A DNA stretch of 64,000 nt from Halomonas urmiana (GTDB lineage: Bacteria; Pseudomonadota; Gammaproteobacteria; Pseudomonadales; Halomonadaceae), in contig NZ_VBUI01000005.1 in NCBI RefSeq assembly GCF_005780185.1, positions 1 through 64,000 of the forward strand. The letters are read 5' to 3'. Of the stretch, positions 1-9,339 are shown in pieces. Position 1 is the first letter of the stretch. Each line of letters begins with the position of its first letter. The notes under the pieces were generated by a model. It was not told the DNA's origin and did not search any database. It saw nothing but the letters and a program-made list of their open reading frames with translations. The position numbers and the translations under genes were made by a program.

Positions 1-85
1 TTGGCTGCTTGGCTGCTTGGCTGCTTGGCTGCTTGGCTGCTTGGCTGCTTGGCTGCTTGGCTGCTTGGCTGCTTGGCTGCTTGGC
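1..85. repeat. Octamer tandem repeat (TTGGCTGC)n
   Basis: Ten perfect copies of TTGGCTGC plus a 5-base partial copy run from the window edge to position 85, four bases short of the stop codon of the kinase-like gene on the minus strand. The array probably continues outside the window. All three forward frames are open through it, which creates spurious Leu/Ala/Trp-rich reading frames. It looks like a slippage-prone simple repeat. Confidence 0.95.
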
Positions 86-88
86 GCT

Positions 89-1801
89 TTACCTCAACAG
101 CCAGGACAGCACCAGCAGCAGCAGCAGGATCCCCGCCACGCCCTGCCAGAAGCTCGCCCGCTCCCCCGGGCGTCGCCCGCCATTCCCCGCCTCCCGCGGC
201 GGGCGCAGGGCGCGGCGAAACTCCGACATGCGCCGGAAACGCAGCGCACGCTGGGGATCCAGGGCGCGGCGCAGGGCATCGTCCAGCGCGATCGGCACCT
301 CGGGATTGAGGGTGCGGGCGCTGCGGTAGGCCAGCTGTTCGAGGTCGGTGTGGCTGCGCAGCTGGTTGGGCGCCAGGGCGTAGGGCAGCTCGCCGGTCAA
401 CAGCCAGTAGATGGTCGAGGCCAGCGAGTACTGATCGCTGCGCCGCCCGACCTGATCGTCCAGGGCATACTCCGGGGCACTATGCTCGGTGAGCCCGAGC
501 TGGCGCACCAGGCCCCGAGAGCGACGATGGCCGTCCACGTCGCGCAGGTGGCAGGCGCTGAAGTCGGCCAGCACCACCTGGCCATGCGGATCGATGAGCA
601 CGTTGTCGGGGTGGATGCGCTGGTGCAGCAGGTCGCGGTGGTGCAGCGCCTGCACCGCCTTGCCCAGCTGGTTGGCGATGTCCAGGCGCTGCTCGAGGCT
701 CGCCTGGGGATGCTGGCGGGCCCAGTCGGTCAGGGTGCTGCCCCGTACGTGAGCCATCAGATAGTAGAGGTAGCGCCGTGGGCGCGAGGACTCCATGATC
801 CGCACCACGAAGGGTGAGGTGACGCGCTCCACCACCCACTGCTGCAGCAGGAAATGCTCCAGGTAGGCGTTACGGCTGGAGAGTTCGGGGCTCGGTGCCT
901 TCATCACCATCTCACGCCCGCTGTGCACGTCACGCACGTGATAGACCCGTGACTGAGCGGTGCGCGACAGCACCGACAGCACCTCGAGACCGTCGAGGCG
1001 CTCCCCGGGAACCAGCTCCGGAGGAATCGGCAGGTCGCCGTAGACCCGGCCGGGCTGATCCTCCGAGGCGTCGGGCAGGCCGTCGATACGCACCAGCTGG
1101 AAGCAGAACTGATCACTGCCGTAGCCGCGCTCCTGGGCCCGCTCGCGGGCCGCCTCGGCGAGCCGCTCGCAGGCGGCATCCAGGTCGCTGACGTCCTCAC
1201 GAATCAGGCGCACGTAGTCCGAGGGCATCAGGGTGCCCTGCACCGCCTGGGTGGTGAACAGGAAGATGTCGCCCTGCTTGAGGGGCAGATTGGCGTAATC
1301 GATCTCCAGGCCGCTGTCCATGCCCATGGCCCGCGAGGGGTAGCGGTAGCCGCCCAGGTCGGTGACGTGATCCCGGGAGAGCTGCTCGAACTCGGCGCCG
1401 CGCAAACGGAACACCACGGTATCGCCCATGTGAAAGAGGTGCGCCTCCCGGCCGCGGAAGACCATGGCGGAGAGCGAGGAGACGTAGCTGCCGTCCGACA
1501 TCTGGCGGTTCTGGCTGAAGCACCAGCCGTTCAGCGCCCGCAACACGCGGGTCGCCGAGGTCTTGACGTCCCAGTGGTCGGGGGTGGAGAAGTAGTCGGC
1601 CAGAAACCCCTTGACGCTGAGATCCCCCGCCTGCTTGGCGAGGTTGTTGCGCAGGGTGGAATCACTGATCAGGGCGCAGGCGCCCTTGGCGGCGAGCTGG
1701 GGTGGCTCGGGGAAGCGCACCGACATCGAGCTGCGATGCCGCCGCCGATCGGGCGCGACGAAGGCCTGGCCGTAGCTCAGCGACAGGTGCAGGGGGGTCA
1801 A
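89..1801 (-). CDS. PP2C-like phosphatase / Ser-Thr kinase fusion, both domains degenerate
   Basis: 570-aa protein with an N-terminal PP2C-like region (about 1-235), a protein-kinase fold (about 265-530) and a C-terminal hydrophobic anchor ending in WLLR. The start is taken at TTG 1801 because GAGGAG lies six bases upstream; an in-frame ATG at 1873 has no such site. Kinase features include the beta3 lysine (VMKAPS), an APEY-like segment and SDQYSLASTIYWLLTG. The catalytic loop reads LLHQRIHPDN, so the usual HRD aspartate is Arg, and DFG reads DFS. The PP2C metal-site segments are also changed (SDST for the usual DG motif, TTQAV for SDGV). The family (bifunctional kinase/phosphatase) often sits near nitrate or nitrite transport genes; here that neighbourhood is outside the window. 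Probably a signalling scaffold or pseudoenzyme; activity is uncertain. Confidence 0.85.
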   Translation of the reverse strand: MTPLHLSLSYGQAFVAPDRRRHRSSMSVRFPEPPQLAAKGACALISDSTLRNNLAKQAGDLSVKGFLADYFSTPDHWDVKTSATRVLRALNGWCFSQNRQMSDGSYVSSLSAMVFRGREAHLFHMGDTVVFRLRGAEFEQLSRDHVTDLGGYRYPSRAMGMDSGLEIDYANLPLKQGDIFLFTTQAVQGTLMPSDYVRLIREDVSDLDAACERLAEAARERAQERGYGSDQFCFQLVRIDGLPDASEDQPGRVYGDLPIPPELVPGERLDGLEVLSVLSRTAQSRVYHVRDVHSGREMVMKAPSPELSSRNAYLEHFLLQQWVVERVTSPFVVRIMESSRPRRYLYYLMAHVRGSTLTDWARQHPQASLEQRLDIANQLGKAVQALHHRDLLHQRIHPDNVLIDPHGQVVLADFSACHLRDVDGHRRSRGLVRQLGLTEHSAPEYALDDQVGRRSDQYSLASTIYWLLTGELPYALAPNQLRSHTDLEQLAYRSARTLNPEVPIALDDALRRALDPQRALRFRRMSEFRRALRPPREAGNGGRRPGERASFWQGVAGILLLLLVLSWLLR

Positions 1802-1932
1802 GGCATTCTCCTCGCAAACGACGCGCTCCGCCGGCCGGTGGCCGACGCCTTCCATCGGGGACCCATGATACACCCTGCTTCCACGCCTGGCCCATCGGTC
1901 GGTGGTCGAAGTGGCATGCCACCTATGGCCGA

Positions 1933-1962
1933 TTGGTAATCACCGCCTCGGCTTCGTATAAT
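1933..1962 (+). promoter_or_regulatory. Sigma70-type promoter for ppa
   Basis: TTGGTA at 1933-1938 and a perfect TATAAT at 1957-1962 are 18 bases apart and point to ppa. A hairpin GGCGGA-TTTT-TCCGCC (1965-1980) lies at the expected transcript start. Confidence 0.6.
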
Positions 1963-2026
1963 TCGGCGGATTTTTCCGCCATTACGATTCGCCCCGCATT
2001 AGCATTGCCAACCCAAGGAAGCGACG

Positions 2027-2557
2027 ATGAACCTCGACAACATCCCCGCCGGCAAGGATCTCCCCAACGACATCTACGTGGCGATCGAGATCCCGGCCAA
2101 CCACGCGCCGATCAAATACGAGATCGACAAGGACATGGGTGCCCTACTGGTCGATCGCTTCATGGCCACCCCGATGTTCTACCCGGCCAACTACGGCTTC
2201 ATCCCGCACACCCTGGCCGACGACGGCGACGCCCTGGATGCGCTGGTGGTCACCCCCTATCCGGTCCAGCCCGGCGCCGTGATCCGCGCTCGCCCGGTGG
2301 GCATCCTCAACATGACCGACGAGGCCGGCGAGGACGCCAAGCTGGTCTGCGTGCCCCACCCCAAGCTCTCCAGCCTCTATGACGATGTCCAGGAAGTGAC
2401 CGACCTGCCCGAGCTGCTACGCCAGCAGATCGCCCACTTCTTCGAGAACTACAAGGATCTCGAGAAGGGCAAGTGGGTCAAGGTGGAGTCCTGGGAGGGT
2501 TCCGAGGCCGCCTGCAAGGCGATCGAGAAGGCCGTGGTCGCCCACGACAAGGCCTGA
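2027..2557 (+). CDS. ppa: Inorganic pyrophosphatase (family I)
   Basis: Hydrolyses pyrophosphate to two phosphates in the cytoplasm and so pulls biosynthetic reactions forward. 176 aa, the same length as the E. coli enzyme. The PPase signature D66-G-D-A-L-D71 carries metal-binding aspartates, and the [12 protein letters not shown] segment is typical. AAGGAAG precedes the ATG. Monocistronic: a TATAAT promoter upstream and a strong hairpin downstream. Confidence 0.97.
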   Translation: MNLDNIPAGKDLPNDIYVAIEIPANHAPIKYEIDKDMGALLVDRFMATPMFYPANYGFIPHTLADDGDALDALVVTPYPVQPGAVIRARPVGILNMTDEAGEDAKLVCVPHPKLSSLYDDVQEVTDLPELLRQQIAHFFENYKDLEKGKWVKVESWEGSEAACKAIEKAVVAHDKA

Positions 2558-2604
2558 TCGCCACACCGGATCATGCCTAACGGCGGCAACGCCGCCGCCC
2601 AACA

Positions 2605-2633
2605 GAACGGGCCGCCCACTGGGCGGCCCGTTC
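2605..2633. terminator. Bidirectional terminator between ppa and the DUF2333-like gene
   Basis: Perfect 13-bp stem GAACGGGCCGCCC / GGGCGGCCCGTTC with a 3-base loop, lying between two convergent genes. The T tract is weak on the plus strand. Confidence 0.8.
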
Positions 2634-2696
2634 TCGTTGCAGGGTGTCCACGGCGATCTCGCCGGCCCCTGCCGGCACCCCCACCGCGGCGACGTC

Positions 2697-4061
2697 CTAC
2701 TCCTGCGGCTTCGCGCCGGCCTCGCTGTCCTCGGCGGCCGACTCGTCGCTTGCGGCCTCGGTCGTGGTCTCTGACGGCGGCGACGCGGACGCCTGCTCCG
2801 TCTCGGGCTCGGGCTCGACAGCGCCCTCGCCGGCCGCACTGCCCGTCGGCTCACTGTCGGCGGTTGCCGCCCCCGATGAGGCCTCGACGGCGGCGGCGTC
2901 GGCCTCGCTCGCGGACGCCGCCGCATCAGGCGAGGCGTCGGGCGCTTGCTCGGCGGTTGCCTGCTCGACGGGTGCCACGGCACCTTCATCGACCCCGCTA
3001 TCGGCTGCGTCATCTGCTCCGACCGGCGCCCCGGTGGCCGGCGCGCCGCCGGTCGGGGTCGCCGCCGCCAGCTGCTCGGCGAGCTTCCGGGACAGGTCGC
3101 GGGCCCGAATCATGTGGTTGGCCAGCACCAGCGAGTGGTTGGCGAAGATGCCGAAGCCCGAGCCGTTGAGCACCAGGGGGCTCCACAGACGCCGCTGGCT
3201 AAGCTCGAGCTCGGCCACCAGCGCCTCCCAGCGCGCCTCGAGGCCGGCCGCGGCCAGCACGTCGGCCTGGTCACGCTGCACCGCCCTCAGCAGGTGAATC
3301 ATGGCCCAGGCCTGGCCGCGCGCCTCGAAGAAGACGTCGTCGACCCGGTACCAGGCGGTCCGCGCCGGCAGCGCCTCGGCATCGATGTCCAGGTCGCGAA
3401 GCTCCGCGCGAGGGCCGATGCTGGCCGACAACCGAAGCCCCAGGTCGTCGAGCGAGCGAGTGACCGCCTCCAGCCAGGCGGCGAGTCCCTGCCCACGGTC
3501 CCCGAAGGCCGCCTCGCCGTCCTCGTCGAGCGCCTGCAGGTAGCCGTCGAGCGCCTCGAGGGCCTGGTTCAGGCGCCGCTCGGTGGAGGGATAGAGCCAG
3601 TCGCCGCTGTCCCCCGCCAGGCGCTGCTGAACGCTCTCGAGTGCCGGCAGGGCGGACTGCTCCATGGCCGGCAGCGCCACCGAGAGCCGACGCGCCTGGG
3701 TGAGCACGCCAAGCTCCCAGGCCGGCATATTGTCGAGCCACACCCCGGGCGGAGCAATATCATTGCGCAGGTAGCCTCCGGGCTTCTCGAGCAGCGTCTC
3801 GACCAGCGTCATCAGGCTCGCGGTGGTCACCGCTCCTCGGGAGGCCGGCGCCTGGGCGGCCGTGCCGCGCTGATCGATCACGGCCTGCTCCACGTCGAAG
3901 ACCGCCGGCGTGCGGCTCCACCAGATCCCCAGCCCCACGCACACCGCCAGGTAGATCACCAGCAGCGTCAGCAGCGGCTTGTAGATCCAGCCATAGGCCG
4001 GACGCTCCAGTTCCTCGGTCCGCTTGCGGCGCCTGGCGGCACCCTTTTGCGTCAACGCCAT
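2697..4061 (-). CDS. Membrane-anchored DUF2333-like protein with acidic Ala/Ser tail
   Basis: 454-aa protein of unknown function. A basic N-terminus (RRRKR) is followed by one membrane helix near residues 30-50; the remainder is probably periplasmic. The core contains WYRVDDVFFEARGQAWA and NHSLVLANHMIRARDLS, which resemble the DUF2333 family of pseudomonads as I remember it. About the last 120 residues are an Ala/Glu/Ser/Thr low-complexity extension typical of halophile proteins. The start at ATG 4061 (MALTQKG) has AAGGAAA upstream; the longer frame to 4121 lacks a site. Divergent from dsbD. Confidence 0.7.
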   Translation of the reverse strand: MALTQKGAARRRKRTEELERPAYGWIYKPLLTLLVIYLAVCVGLGIWWSRTPAVFDVEQAVIDQRGTAAQAPASRGAVTTASLMTLVETLLEKPGGYLRNDIAPPGVWLDNMPAWELGVLTQARRLSVALPAMEQSALPALESVQQRLAGDSGDWLYPSTERRLNQALEALDGYLQALDEDGEAAFGDRGQGLAAWLEAVTRSLDDLGLRLSASIGPRAELRDLDIDAEALPARTAWYRVDDVFFEARGQAWAMIHLLRAVQRDQADVLAAAGLEARWEALVAELELSQRRLWSPLVLNGSGFGIFANHSLVLANHMIRARDLSRKLAEQLAAATPTGGAPATGAPVGADDAADSGVDEGAVAPVEQATAEQAPDASPDAAASASEADAAAVEASSGAATADSEPTGSAAGEGAVEPEPETEQASASPPSETTTEAASDESAAEDSEAGAKPQE

Positions 4062-4262
4062 GTTCGGGTTTCCTTGATGATGAGAGCTTCCGGCGGCGCG
4101 ACAATACGGCGCAGCCTCCACGGGAGGATGCCATCCACACCCTCCTGACTACTGCGATATCCTAGCAGGCCGGCGGCCATACCGCCGATGGGGAACCCCG
4201 ACCACTGTCCGGGGTCAAATCGCGCCGAACGCTCAACGCCCACCGTCAATCAAGGAAGACCC

Positions 4263-6188
4263 GTGTCGACCGTACTGCGACTCGCCCTGCTGATCATCCT
4301 ACTGCTGCCGCTGGGAGCCCAGGCCCAATGGTTCTCCCAGAATGACGACGAGGCGCAGTTCCTGCCCGTTCATGACGCCTTCCAGCCCAGCGCCTGGCAT
4401 GACGGCGAGACGCTCTACGTCGGCTTCGAGAACGCCGACGGCTACTATCTCTACCGCCACCAGTTCGAGGTCGCGACCGAGATGCAAGGCCTCTCGCTCG
4501 GGGAACCCGACCTTCCTCCCGGCGAGGCCAAGAGCGATGAGTTCCTCGGCGACGTCAACGTCTTCTACGATAGCGTGGTCTTCGCGAGCGCCCTCGCGCC
4601 CGATCATCAGGGCCCGCTGGAGTTGACCCTGACCTTCCAGGGCTGCGCCGATGCCGGCCTCTGCTACCCGCCGGAGCGGGTCGAGCTCACCGCCCGCGAG
4701 GGTGAGGCACCGGCCCGCTTCGTCGGCTGGACGCCGGACGCCGAGGCGAGGGATTTCGCCGCCTCCCCGGTCGACGACGCCTCCGATGCCCTCACAGATG
4801 CTGCTGCCACGGCCTCTACGGGCACGGCTTCTCTGAGTCGTAACGACGGCGCATCGGTCGCCGCCCCGACGAGCGAGGACGGCCGCTTCCGCTCGCTGAT
4901 GGCAGAGGCCAGCCTGCCGCTGATCCTCGGGCTCTTCTTCCTCGCCGGCCTGGGGCTGACCTTCACGCCCTGCGTGCTGCCCATGGTACCGATCCTCTCC
5001 TCGATCATCGTCGGCCAGCACCCGACACGCCCCCGCGCCTTCGCCCTCTCGGCCAGCTATGTGGGCGGCATGGCGCTGACCTACGCTTTCGTCGGCGTGC
5101 TGATGGGGCTGTTCGGCGCCGGCCTGAACCTCCAGGCGCGCCTGCAGTCGGCGCCGGTGCTGATCACCTTCGCCCTGCTCTTCACGCTGTTCGCCCTGGC
5201 CATGTTCGGGGCCTTCAACCTGCGCCTGTCGTCGTCGCTGTCCGGCCGCATCGATGCCTGGCAGGCTCGCGCCCAGCAGAGCGGTCCCGCCGGCCTGGCA
5301 CTGGCCGGCGCGCTGTCGGTGCTGGTGGTCTCGCCCTGCGTCTCGGCGCCGCTGGCCGGCGCCCTGGTGTTCATCTCCACCACCGGCGATGCGCTGATGG
5401 GTGGCGCGGCGCTGCTCTTCCTGGCATTGGGCATGGGCGTGCCGCTGCTGCTGGTCGGCACCTTCGGCACCACCCTGCTGCCGCGCTCCGGTGCCTGGAT
5501 GAACGGCGTCAAGGCCGCCTTCGGCATCCTGCTACTGGGGGTCGCCATCTGGCTCGTCGAGCGCCTGCTGCCGGGCAGCGTCGCGCTGCTGCTGTGGGCG
5601 GGACTCGCCATCGGCAGCGCCCTGGCGCTGGGGGCGCTGACCGTCAATCAGGCGGCCGGCTGGCCGCGAGTCCGCCAGGCCGGCGGCCTGATGCTGCTGG
5701 CCTGGGGCATCGCGCTGGTGATCGGCGCCTCCCGCGGCGGCGAGGATCCGCTGCGACCGCTGGTCATCACCGCGACGAATTCGGGCGCCGCCACGGCGGG
5801 CGAGTCCCTCTCCCGGCAACCCATCACCACCGTAGAGGACCTCGAGGCCCTCGAGGCGACGCTTGCCCAGAGCGACGAGCCGGCCTTCGTCAACATCACC
5901 GCCGACTGGTGCATCTCCTGCAAGGTCATGGAGCGCAGCGTCTATCCGGCGCCCGAGGTGGCCGGGCCGCTGGCGCGCTTCCGGCGTATCAACGTCGACG
6001 TGACCGAGAGTGACGCTGCCAGTCGCGCCCTGCTCGAGCACTTCCAACTGTTCGGCCCGCCCAGCCTGCTGTTCTTCGACGGCGGCGAGGAGCTGCGCGA
6101 CGCCCGAGTCCAGGGCGAGGTCGACGCCCCTCAGCTGGCCAGCCACCTCGAGGGCGTGCTGGACTGGCTGGCGACGCGGCGGGGCTGA
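4263..6188 (+). CDS. dsbD: Thiol:disulfide interchange protein DsbD
   Basis: Inner-membrane protein that passes electrons from cytoplasmic thioredoxin to periplasmic DsbC/CcmG-type partners. 641 aa, with all three expected modules: a signal peptide (ends about AQA-QW), a periplasmic alpha domain with a cysteine pair (CADAGLC), a membrane beta domain with the two helix cysteines (TFTPCVLP and VVSPCVSAP), and a C-terminal thioredoxin-like gamma domain with WCISCK. The GTG start at 4263 follows AAGGAAG; the longer in-frame extension to 4188 has no signal peptide at its start. A second membrane-type reductant conduit, CcdA, is encoded at 35.3 kb. Confidence 0.95.
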   Translation: MSTVLRLALLIILLLPLGAQAQWFSQNDDEAQFLPVHDAFQPSAWHDGETLYVGFENADGYYLYRHQFEVATEMQGLSLGEPDLPPGEAKSDEFLGDVNVFYDSVVFASALAPDHQGPLELTLTFQGCADAGLCYPPERVELTAREGEAPARFVGWTPDAEARDFAASPVDDASDALTDAAATASTGTASLSRNDGASVAAPTSEDGRFRSLMAEASLPLILGLFFLAGLGLTFTPCVLPMVPILSSIIVGQHPTRPRAFALSASYVGGMALTYAFVGVLMGLFGAGLNLQARLQSAPVLITFALLFTLFALAMFGAFNLRLSSSLSGRIDAWQARAQQSGPAGLALAGALSVLVVSPCVSAPLAGALVFISTTGDALMGGAALLFLALGMGVPLLLVGTFGTTLLPRSGAWMNGVKAAFGILLLGVAIWLVERLLPGSVALLLWAGLAIGSALALGALTVNQAAGWPRVRQAGGLMLLAWGIALVIGASRGGEDPLRPLVITATNSGAATAGESLSRQPITTVEDLEALEATLAQSDEPAFVNITADWCISCKVMERSVYPAPEVAGPLARFRRINVDVTESDAASRALLEHFQLFGPPSLLFFDGGEELRDARVQGEVDAPQLASHLEGVLDWLATRRG

Positions 6189-6394
6189 GCCCGCGGCCCC
6201 CGGCTGATGGCGCTCGAACAGCGTTCCCCTACGGCTGGACATCCCGAACGATTTTCGGCAGACTCCGCTCCCACTGCTCCTTCATGGTCAATAGAGGCCG
6301 CAAGACACGCTATCTTGCCGCGATCTATTGCAAGTTGGCCGGGGTTGACAGCACCCCGGATCACCACCCCAACCCCACCGGTCGAGACAACGTC

Positions 6395-6850
6395 ATGGAT
6401 ATCCGCAAGGTCAAGAAGCTGATCGAACTGCTCGAAGAGTCCAACATCAGCGAGATCGAGATCCAGGAAGGGGAAGAGTCGGTTCGCATCAGCCGCCACC
6501 CCAACGGCACGAGCTGGCAGCAGCCCGCGCCCCAGCCCAACGCGGCCGCCTCCCAGCCGGCGCCCCAGGCCCCGGCCGCTCCCGCCGAGCCTGCCGCCGC
6601 CGAGCCGTCCTTCCAGGGCCACAGCGTCAACTCCCCGATGGTCGGCACCTTCTACCGCTCGCCGGCACCGGGCTCCAAGGTCTTCGTGGAAATCGGTCAG
6701 AGCGTCAAGAAGGGCGAGACCATCTGCATCGTCGAGGCGATGAAGATGATGAACCAGATCGAGGCCGATCGCGACGGCGTGATCGAGGCGATCCTGGTCG
6801 AGGACGGCGAGCCGGTGGAGTTCGACCAGCCGATGGTCGTCATCGCCTGA
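6395..6850 (+). CDS. accB: Acetyl-CoA carboxylase biotin carboxyl carrier protein
   Basis: Carries the biotin that shuttles CO2 in the first step of fatty acid synthesis. 151 aa: an N-terminal helix region, a Pro/Ala-rich linker (about 42-72) and a biotinyl domain whose EAMKMM motif places the biotinylated lysine at K117. ATG 6395 matches family starts; the upstream 37-residue extension is non-homologous. It sits directly before accC. In Pseudomonas aroQ precedes accB; here only a 206-base gap follows dsbD. Confidence 0.97.
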   Translation: MDIRKVKKLIELLEESNISEIEIQEGEESVRISRHPNGTSWQQPAPQPNAAASQPAPQAPAAPAEPAAAEPSFQGHSVNSPMVGTFYRSPAPGSKVFVEIGQSVKKGETICIVEAMKMMNQIEADRDGVIEAILVEDGEPVEFDQPMVVIA

Positions 6851-6891
6851 TCGTCCCGCGTCTTCATCACTCATCAACTGGCGGATTCATC

Positions 6892-8232
6892 ATGCTGGAC
6901 AAGGTTCTGATCGCCAATCGCGGCGAGATTGCCCTGCGCATCCTGCGCGCCTGCAAGGAGCTGGGCATCAAGACGGTGGCGGTCCACTCCACGGCCGACC
7001 GTGAACTGATGCACGTACGCCTGGCCGATGAGGCCGTGTGCATCGGCCCGGCCTCCTCGGCGCAGTCCTACCTGAACATTCCGGCGCTGATCAGCGCCGC
7101 GGAAGTCACCGACTCCAGCGCCATCCATCCGGGCTACGGCTTCCTCTCCGAGAACGCCAACTTCGCCGAGCAGGTCGAGCGTTCCGGCTTCACCTTCATC
7201 GGCCCGCGCGCCGAGACCATTCGCCTGATGGGCGACAAGGTCAGCGCCATCGAGTCGATGAAGAAGGCCGGCGTGCCCACGGTGCCCGGCTCCGACGGTC
7301 CCCTGGGCGATGACGAGGGCGAGACCCTCGCCGTGGCCCGGCGCATCGGCTACCCGGTGATCATCAAGGCGGCCGCCGGCGGCGGCGGGCGCGGCATGCG
7401 GGTCGTGCACACCGAGGCGCACCTGCTCTCGGCGGTCAACGTCACCCGCACCGAGGCCCACTCGTCCTTCGGCGACGGCACCGTCTACATGGAGAAGTTC
7501 CTCGAGAACCCGCGCCACGTGGAGGTGCAGGTGCTGGCCGATGGCCAGGGCAATGCCATCCATCTGTATGACCGCGACTGCTCGCTGCAGCGCCGCCACC
7601 AGAAGGTGATCGAGGAGGCTCCCGCCCCGGGCATCGACGAGACCGCCCGCGCCGAGGTCCTCGAGGCGTGCCGCGAGGCCTGCATCACCATCGGCTACCG
7701 CGGCGCCGGTACCTTCGAGTTCCTCTACGAGGACGGCCAGTTCTTCTTCATCGAGATGAACACCCGGGTCCAGGTGGAGCACCCCGTGACCGAGATGGTC
7801 ACCGGCGTGGACATCGTTCGCGAGCAGCTGCGCATCGCCTCGGGCCTGCCGCTCTCGGTCAGCCAGGATGAGGTGGAGCTGAGCGGCCACGCCTTCGAGT
7901 GCCGGATCAACGCCGAGGACGCCCGTACCTTCATGCCCTCGCCCGGCAAGGTCACCCTCTATCACCCGCCCGGCGGGCTCGGCGTGCGCATGGACTCCCA
8001 TGTCTATACCGGCTATACGGTGCCGCCCCACTACGACTCGCTGATCGGCAAGCTGATCACCTGGGGCGTGGACCGCGAGACGGCGCTGATCCGCATGCGC
8101 AACGCCCTGGACGAGCTGCTGGTCGAAGGCATCAAGACCAATACCGACCTGCACAAGGACCTGGTACGCGACGGCTACTTCCAGCAGGGCGGCGTCAATA
8201 TCCACTACCTGGAGAAGAAGCTGGGCCTCTGA
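6892..8232 (+). CDS. accC: Acetyl-CoA carboxylase, biotin carboxylase subunit
   Basis: ATP-dependent carboxylation of AccB-biotin. 446 aa, the normal length. An N-terminal pre-ATP-grasp domain ([12 protein letters not shown]) is followed by the ATP-grasp domain with the glycine-rich loop [12 protein letters not shown], the metal/bicarbonate segment [17 protein letters not shown], and a C-terminal barrel. It follows accB by 41 bases, presumably in one operon. A strong palindrome follows the gene. Confidence 0.98.
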   Translation: MLDKVLIANRGEIALRILRACKELGIKTVAVHSTADRELMHVRLADEAVCIGPASSAQSYLNIPALISAAEVTDSSAIHPGYGFLSENANFAEQVERSGFTFIGPRAETIRLMGDKVSAIESMKKAGVPTVPGSDGPLGDDEGETLAVARRIGYPVIIKAAAGGGGRGMRVVHTEAHLLSAVNVTRTEAHSSFGDGTVYMEKFLENPRHVEVQVLADGQGNAIHLYDRDCSLQRRHQKVIEEAPAPGIDETARAEVLEACREACITIGYRGAGTFEFLYEDGQFFFIEMNTRVQVEHPVTEMVTGVDIVREQLRIASGLPLSVSQDEVELSGHAFECRINAEDARTFMPSPGKVTLYHPPGGLGVRMDSHVYTGYTVPPHYDSLIGKLITWGVDRETALIRMRNALDELLVEGIKTNTDLHKDLVRDGYFQQGGVNIHYLEKKLGL

Positions 8233-8250
8233 GCTTGTCTCCTCCTGCGC

Positions 8251-8274
8251 GCGGGGCGGCCATGGCCGCCCCGC
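8251..8274 (+). terminator. Hairpin after accC
   Basis: Self-complementary 24-base palindrome (10-bp stem GCGGGGCGGC / GCCGCCCCGC around CATG) followed by TTGCGTTG. A terminator or attenuator between accBC and prmA; the T run is poor. Confidence 0.55.
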
Positions 8275-8330
8275 TTGCGTTGCCCACCGCCTATCCTTTC
8301 TTTCCCGCTCCCACCGACCGGAGATCGCCC

Positions 8331-9257
8331 ATGCCCTGGATGCAACTCAAGGCCCGTATCGCCCCCGAGCAGGCCGAGACCCTGGAGGAGCTGCTGCTGG
8401 CCGAGGGCGCCACCGCCATCACGCTTCAGGACGCCTTCGACGAGCCGGTCTTCGAGCCGGAGCGCGGCACCACTCCGCTGTGGGACGAGACGGTGCTCAC
8501 CGGGCTCTACGACGACCTCGAGGGCATTGATGCGATGCTCGAGCGCGTACGCCAGGCCTGGGCCGCCGAGCTCCCGGACGAGCCCTGCCCCGAGGTGGAG
8601 GTCGAACTGCTGGCCGATCGCGACTGGGAGCGCGAGTGGATGGCGGACTTCCATCCCCTGCGCATGGGCGAGCGGCTGTGGATCGTGCCGAGTTGGCATG
8701 CGCCGCCGGAGCCCGGCGCCGTCAACCTTCATCTCGACCCCGGGCTCGCCTTCGGCACCGGCACCCACCCCACCACGGCGCTGTGCCTGGAGTGGCTGGA
8801 CGGCCTGGCGGTGGCCGGCGAACTGACCGACCTCGATGTGCTCGACGTGGGCTGCGGCTCGGGCATCCTGGCGATCGCCGCGCTCAAGCTCGGCGCCCGA
8901 GAGGCCACGGGCACCGACATCGATCCCCAGGCGCTCTCCGCCAGCCGCGACAACGCCGAGCGCAACGACGTGACTGATGCCGCCTTCCGGCTCTGCTACC
9001 CCGAACAGCTCGAGCCAGGCGCATTCCCGCTGGTGGTCGCCAACATCCTCGCCGGGCCGCTGGTCGAGCTCGCCGACGAGATCGCCGGCCGCGTCGCGCC
9101 GGGCGGTCGCCTGGCGCTCTCGGGCATCCTCGAGGCCCAGGCCGAGGAGGTGCTCGAGGCCTATCGCGCCCGCGGACTGATCATGGAGGAGCCGACGGTG
9201 CGCGAAGGCTGGGGGCGACTCACCGGCATGCGCCCCGCCGCCGCCAAGGCGCCGTGA
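8331..9257 (+). CDS. prmA: Ribosomal protein L11 methyltransferase
   Basis: SAM-dependent trimethylation of L11. 308 aa. An N-terminal L11-recognition domain is followed by a class I methyltransferase fold with the SAM loop DVGCGSGILAIAA, the family hallmark GLAFGTGTHPTT and the NILAGPL motif (NPPY equivalent). The ATG at 8331 (MPWMQLK) has GGAG upstream; a longer open frame to 7899 runs inside accC and is not coding. The gene follows accBC as in pseudomonads. Confidence 0.96.
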   Translation: MPWMQLKARIAPEQAETLEELLLAEGATAITLQDAFDEPVFEPERGTTPLWDETVLTGLYDDLEGIDAMLERVRQAWAAELPDEPCPEVEVELLADRDWEREWMADFHPLRMGERLWIVPSWHAPPEPGAVNLHLDPGLAFGTGTHPTTALCLEWLDGLAVAGELTDLDVLDVGCGSGILAIAALKLGAREATGTDIDPQALSASRDNAERNDVTDAAFRLCYPEQLEPGAFPLVVANILAGPLVELADEIAGRVAPGGRLALSGILEAQAEEVLEAYRARGLIMEEPTVREGWGRLTGMRPAAAKAP

Positions 9258-9280
9258 GGCGGATGCCCCGCGTGTAGCGG

Positions 9281-9309
9281 TTCAACAACGCCCACCGTGG
9301 GCGTATGAT
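9281..9309 (+). promoter_or_regulatory. Promoter of the dusB-fis operon
   Basis: TTCAAC (9281-9286) and TATGAT (9304-9309) with a 17-base spacer. Transcription would begin near 9316, downstream of the candidate ATG at 9310, which favours ATG 9340 as the dusB start. In enterobacteria dusB-fis also has its own strongly regulated promoter. Confidence 0.6.
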
Positions 9310-9339
9310 ATGCCCCCCTTGTCGCCGACGATCTCGATC

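Noticed and set aside
1..85. CRISPR array
   Set aside because: Contiguous 8-base units without spacers, so a simple tandem repeat.
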